Below the pieces are notes generated by a model. That model saw only the letters and a list, made by a program, of their open reading frames with translations. It was not told where the DNA came from and did not search any database. Below are positions 59,177-64,000 of a stretch of DNA of 64,000 nt, piece by piece (position 1 is the first letter of the stretch; every line of letters starts with the position of its first letter). The position numbers were made by a program, and so were the translations under genes. The stretch comes from Cristatella mucedo (lineage: Eukaryota > Bryozoa > Phylactolaemata > Cristatellidae), in the NCBI GenBank assembly GCA_009760855.2, contig WPIO01000060.1, positions 2,553,501 through 2,617,500 on the forward strand. The letters run 5' to 3'.

Positions 59177-62100
59177 TCAGCCGGTGGTGCCCAGCTTTTT
59201 AAGGGTCGCTAAGGCTACCCACCCCTCCCACTTCAGGAACGGGAACCACTCGGCTTCCGTGCTGGTAATGGCGTCGGGACTCACAGCCGCCGAAACGCCC
59301 TTAGCTCGTGCAAGAAATGCCGAGATCCGCCAGGTAAGCTCCATTGTTAACCCGCGAGCTGCAGCGAGTCCGATCAAGACCACCACCGTCGGGAACGAAC
59401 CGGCAGTGGCCGCATAATTATCAGTCTTGTTCCGAGCCGTCGCCACCAGGGTATCATCTCTGCCGTCGAACGGCAGCGGCACGTGTACAATTAACATCTT
59501 TGCCATTTTCCGTCACCATGTCCCGCTCGAAAGCTGGATCGCCGGCAAGCGAGTTGGTCGCAGCCTGCCGACATGCTGGTGAGTCGGCGGTCTGAAGAGC
59601 TAAGACTAGATGGCCCAGAATAATATCGTGTCCAGGTCATATCATACCTTGATTGCATGCAGCGTCAGTCGGCAATCGCTAAGAACGTGGCAAATGGCCT
59701 CAGCCTACGTGCAGCATAGGGGGCAGCTATTAACCGTCCCGGTGTATGACGGACTCCTTGCTGCAGCCACTGGCAGCACGTCCAGTGAACTAGCCGCCCG
59801 GCCCGAGGACAAAGGCCAGGATCCGCCCGATCTTGAGGTGAGAGTGGGTCGCAAATGTTTCCGTGGCCAGGCAATTGCTAATACTGCCATGTCCAGGGTG
59901 GGCCACCCATCCCTGGCCTTCAGCGAGTCCGGCGAACTTCTGCAGCTTCGTAATCACCACTTACCGCACGACAGAGTGCCATCAGGGTAGGTGGACACTG
60001 CCAGCTCTTCTAGGCTGGCCAGCGAGAGGCGGCAGACGAAAAGCTTGAGGCACTTGCAGGCGTCCGACCACAGAGAAGTCGGGTCGACCCCGTTACCTAG
60101 GCCGAATGCTGATGTGCTGGATTCAGGACTCGGAAACGCACCTCGTCGGACGACGGCGTGCAATGCAAGCTGGCGATGTCTCGGTCGAGGCGGTTATGTG
60201 CGACGTGGTGAGCGTGTGCATCGCGTTAGCACAGCATGCGACAGGCTTTCCCAACCCGAAGCCAGGGGGCTTTCGTCTCGAAAAAGACCAAGCTCACGTC
60301 ATCGGCGAAGTATTTTGCGCATGGGAAATGCTCACACTCGAAAACGGCAGACTGAAACAGAACCAGTATTGCTCCATCAGAGTCTTTTTGGTTGGCTTCC
60401 GGGCAGCCTCAGGCGCAAGCCGTGCCCGACAAAAGTATATGAGCAGTGGCAGGTGGAAAGTCAACGGGACGTTAGCTTTGGTAATAGGCGGGAATTTTGG
60501 CGTACAGTACGTTAATTTCCCTCTCGAGGGAAGAGCAGGCCTGCCCTATTTCAGCCCTAATCTACCCGAGACCCTGCGGGGTTCCGCGGTAGGCCATGGC
60601 CTGTTCTCCGTCAGCATGCTGTATACAGCGTGATTGAGGTAGGCATTGCCTTCGCACCCATGTGGGTGACCACATAGCCGGACGACAGCCTAAACTAACC
60701 CACATCGTCGCGGTGCCCGTTCTGCTTTATACATAGCCTGCAGACCAAACGACATGCCTGAGAATAAGTTGAGGTCGTCCGCTAGTGCTAAGTCCGACTT
60801 GGAGGTTCCACCAAGCTGGAAGCAGGATCCCTGCATGCTGCTGCCAGTGACTCTAAAAAAAGGCTCTAATGCCAGATTAAAGAGGATTACCGATTGCGGG
60901 ACGCCGGAAGTTGTAGACAACGCCAAGCTTGTCTCATCGAACACGGAACGCCCGAGGACCAAGCCGGCGTAGGCGCGCTCAACGAGACTGCAGAAGCTTT
61001 CATTCACGCCGACATAGTGAAGCGAACCGAGCAGGGAGACATCAAGGATGCTGCCAGACTATTTTTGCAGGTTGAGGAAGGCCGTGTACACGACGTCAGA
61101 GCCCTGCAAATCTCCAACCTTCTCGAAGGAGCTCTTCACAACTAAGGACAGCCCGAGGCAACCATTCGCACCCGCAACGCAGCCCTTTTGCAGCGATGAC
61201 AGCAGACCACAGCCACAAGCAAACTTACACAGCCTCGTGTTCAGCAAGAGCGACATTTCCAGCTTGGGCAAGATCTTGACGGAGCAGAGGTTACCGGCAT
61301 GCTGGATCTGGCCTTCCTGCGGATAAGGATAGCAATACTTTCTTTTTACGAGAAGTAAATATCTCGAAGTAGAGGCAACACTTCACAATGGTAACGATGA
61401 GCCTGCACCGTGAGTTGACGAGGCTCCGGTTGTGGTATTCCATGAAGTCGACTCCCAGGTCTGTGAAGTGGTCGGTAACATCCTCCTCCGAGTGCGGACA
61501 CATCGGGCTTGACTGCAGACCTTTGTTAGAAGGGATGAGCCGGGGCAAGAAGATATTCAGGTGGTCATTGTCAACCGGCTGGGCCTGCGACTCGGTTTAC
61601 CGTTGAAAGCGACAGGCTATCAGGTCACCGGTGAACTACGTCGGCGCTGGCAGCAAGATTTCTCGGACGGTGTGGTTAGATGCATAGTGGCGCTGCAGAT
61701 GAAAGAGGTAGCTCGATTCCCACGGCCGCGAACCACCGCACATAGTGCCAACCGGTTGAGACGGCAGAGGCTCTGGATGAATGAGCGGTCGGCGCCCTGC
61801 TCGTGATCCCTTGCCTAAAAAACGACAGCCAATGGATGCTTCGGAGGACCACGAAGCTTTGCCGTAGCTCGACGAACTCGCGAGCCGCATTTGAGCTTCG
61901 GCTGGAGCCAGTGACAGCAGTTCCATACACTAACATTTAGGTACTGGTGAGGCAGAGGGCGTCAATATGGGGGCCGAGAGAGGCATCTCAGATGGACTGG
62001 CAGGTAAAGAAATGTGAGAGGGAGTCGTTGAGGCTGATGATCAATGCTGATGAACAGGCAAATGGGCTGGAGGGCATAGGATGAGAACCTTGTAGTTCTG

Positions 62101-62530
62101 GCGCGAGAAAGGTGAGAGGAGAATGAATTTAGCTAGGTGAATAATAGAAGATCTGTGCGGGCAAAGAGCCACGGCTGAGGGCGTACCAAGATGGTGGGCC
62201 CCGGGGGGGGGCGTCTTGCAGGGATTAAAACGGACATGGTTATTTACCCCCCCCCCCCTCTTGCCAGTAGCAGACATTCTAGTGGCATCAGTCGGGATTA
62301 CTTTCTTGATGGTCGTTGTCGCTTTCCCGTACCAGACGGCACGTGGTCTTTTACGAGCGGCACTTTGACATAGGTGATCAGGGTGAACAACGGAGCCTCC
62401 TGCAAGTCATCAGCAAAGAATCAGCGAAGACTCATCAGATCAGCAAAGAATCAGCAAAGACACCGTGTCGCCGAAAGTATCGAGGTTTAAACCATCAGCA
62501 ACAACCGTGGTCTTGAGGGCAACCTGGATT
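59177..62530 (-). mobile_element. R2-like (RLE-type) retrotransposon, reverse, D3
   Basis: The reverse transcriptase is the clearest of the three: LNTRLCKFA then LLSSLQKGC (about 61230), AFLNLQK, SFCSLVERAYAG (about 60990), TSGVPQSVILFNLALEP (about 60905) and LALADDLNLFSG (ADDL 60771-60782). A C-x2-C ... H-x4-C knuckle (CPLC ... HVLSDC, about 59730-59690) contains a stop. The endonuclease shows VHVPLPFDG and ARNKTDNYA (about 59480). The 3' end abuts a (TA)n tract. Confidence 0.8.
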
Positions 62531-62802
62531 TAGCTTCAAGTATGGGCTTTAACGAGTTCTGTTACCAGGATTCCGACCGGCTCTAAGACAAGTATTGTCA
62601 GCTATGCCGTGCTCAAGCGCCAGACAATCTTCGCTTCATAAATAAGTTAGTGAGAATCGGAAAATCTGCCAGACACTTTTTTCCGCCTGCACTGCTCGGG
62701 CAGTCTCAGCTGCGTAGCCTCCAGTAGGTGGCCAATGCTGCCGACTCAGCCAGAACCCCTACGGCCGCCATGCTATGTATGGCCCCCAGCCACGCCGTCT
62801 GG

Positions 62803-64000
62803 GCTGACATTTGAAGCGCCTTGCTGGCCTTGGCTTAATTTTAGCGCGAACACGAACTATTCGGCGGTCGAAAACTCTTTTGTCCTAGAGAAGTGAGCCA
62901 GAGAGGAGCGCCAGTGTGGTTAGAGAGCAAGAGCTTAAGAGCAAGCCAGGAAGCTCTGAGACCAGCGGTGGCGATTCAGCTTTTAGAATTGGTCCGATAC
63001 CCGCGGAAGGTGCTGATTGATGCTGGCTGGCCTGTAAACCTCGGCCATAACTCTGTCCGAAAAGAATCGTCTGGAACCTATTCGGCGTTCAAGCTGGACA
63101 GAGGTGCAATTCCAGGGGCCTAGTGACGGTATTAATTCCTTACCGTAATGGGCCATGGTGTCGGGCCTAATACCACTAAGCGCTTGCCCCATTGCCTCAG
63201 CTAGGTATTTAAGAGTCGAGCGACGCTCGCTCTTGGTCTTTTGTTCGGCTCCTCTCTTCGGCCTCGCTTCGACGCCGTCGAACTCGTTTCTCTGAAAGCG
63301 AGGGAGGTGGGCGGGCTGTTCGCCGACGATTAACGGGACAGGACGCGACAGCGCTAGGAGGATTAGGTAGACTCCACCGAATGCGGTCGTATCGCGCCTG
63401 AGCTAGCATTTTGTGGTTCTTTTGATTTTTGTGTGTGCGCGCTCGCACGTGGTCTCGGCATAAGGATTTGCCGGTTCGAGCTAGACGTAGTTGGTGTGGT
63501 GGGTGAGATATTGAAGGGGCTCGTGGGTGCACGATGGCGGTGCGAGGAAGAGCGAAACCCCCACAAGCGAGTCGTGGCGTTGTCGACGACGACTATATTA
63601 TATGATATAGAAGCCGTCGTGCGTGCTGCTCCGGAGCACGTGGTGTTGAGAGAGAGAAGAGAGTGGATAGCGTGCGTGCAGGCTGATGCACAGGCAGAAA
63701 GAGAATTGCGTCACGAAAATGTGAATTGCGCAACGAAGGCGTCACGTGCCGGCAAGGAGCGTTCCCGTTGGGCGAACGAAACGTCGGCTGGGGGCGGAAC
63801 CACGTGACGGCGATGACACGCCCACAATATTCCGTTGGTTTGGGCTCCTTCGTCTATTTGGGCCGTTCCCCCTAGAGACGCAGGTAGCCTAAGTGTGGAG
63901 ACGTGTTTCCTCCGCAAGAGTGCTTGAGGTGGCGTGTGTGGGGTATTCCTACCGTTAAGGTGGAAGCGGAGGCCTAGTTCTCCCATCAGGGTCTAGGCTC
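62803..64000. other. Unrelated sequence interrupting D3, promoter-like features
   Basis: D3 homology stops at about 62802. The new sequence is CpG-rich, with a TATA-like tatttaag at 63206-63213 directly followed by a near-perfect hairpin (63211-63234), and a 124-codon plus frame (63433-63807) without recognised domains. It could be the left part of an LTR element or a gene's 5' end; the right side is outside the window. Confidence 0.3.

Overview
This window is eukaryotic nuclear DNA, very probably from an invertebrate animal. It has no operons, ribosome-binding sites or dense long ORFs. Instead it holds CR1/L2-type and R2-like non-LTR retrotransposon debris, tRNA-derived SINEs with pol III B boxes, many microsatellites, and one spliced gene family whose exons carry a PAN/Apple-type cysteine domain followed by Thr/Pro-rich and acidic Gly tracts. 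Repeat load, gene style and roughly balanced base composition would suit a lophotrochozoan such as a free-living flatworm, but the species cannot be fixed from sequence alone.

Layout: the window is a direct tandem array of three copies of one large duplicon. Copy D1 covers 1 to about 25075 (left end outside the window), D2 about 28970-48555, and D3 about 50530-62800. Order and orientation of parts are the same in each: a reverse SINE-A, an AT-rich block, a GC-richer block (with a degraded CR1/L2 LINE in D1 and D2), exon 2 and exon 1 of the minus-strand PAN gene, a reverse SINE-B, and a reverse R2-like retrotransposon. D1 and D2 continue with a second, dead PAN-like exon, CR1 fragments and a forward R2-like 3' end. 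Spacers at about 25076-28969 and 48556-50529 differ from each other.

The best protein-coding signal is the PAN exon (4877-5077, 34003-34203, 57801-58001; all minus, 201 bp, open in all three copies). It has a conserved donor and joins in phase to a conserved acceptor 0.5-0.7 kb downstream that opens the Thr/Pro and (E/K)DG repeat exon. That repeat exon has changed radically between copies: a KDG/EDG tract in D1, a very regular EDG/EDS tract in D2, and a kilobase-scale 15-bp Thr-Thr-Thr-Gln-Pro tract in D3. First exon, promoter and terminator of the gene were not found.

D1 and D2 are about 96-97% alike by eye over the first ~3.8 kb and only about 85% afterwards, with the step at the coding minisatellite; this suggests recent conversion or exchange. 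Because the copies are aligned, many insertions can be read against an empty site: a CR1, a LINE tail, a 377-bp element with a 7-bp duplication, a SINE, and a 4.5-kb nested CR1 block inside an R2-like element. All identities and boundaries were read by eye. No CRISPR array, true tRNA or rRNA gene was seen.
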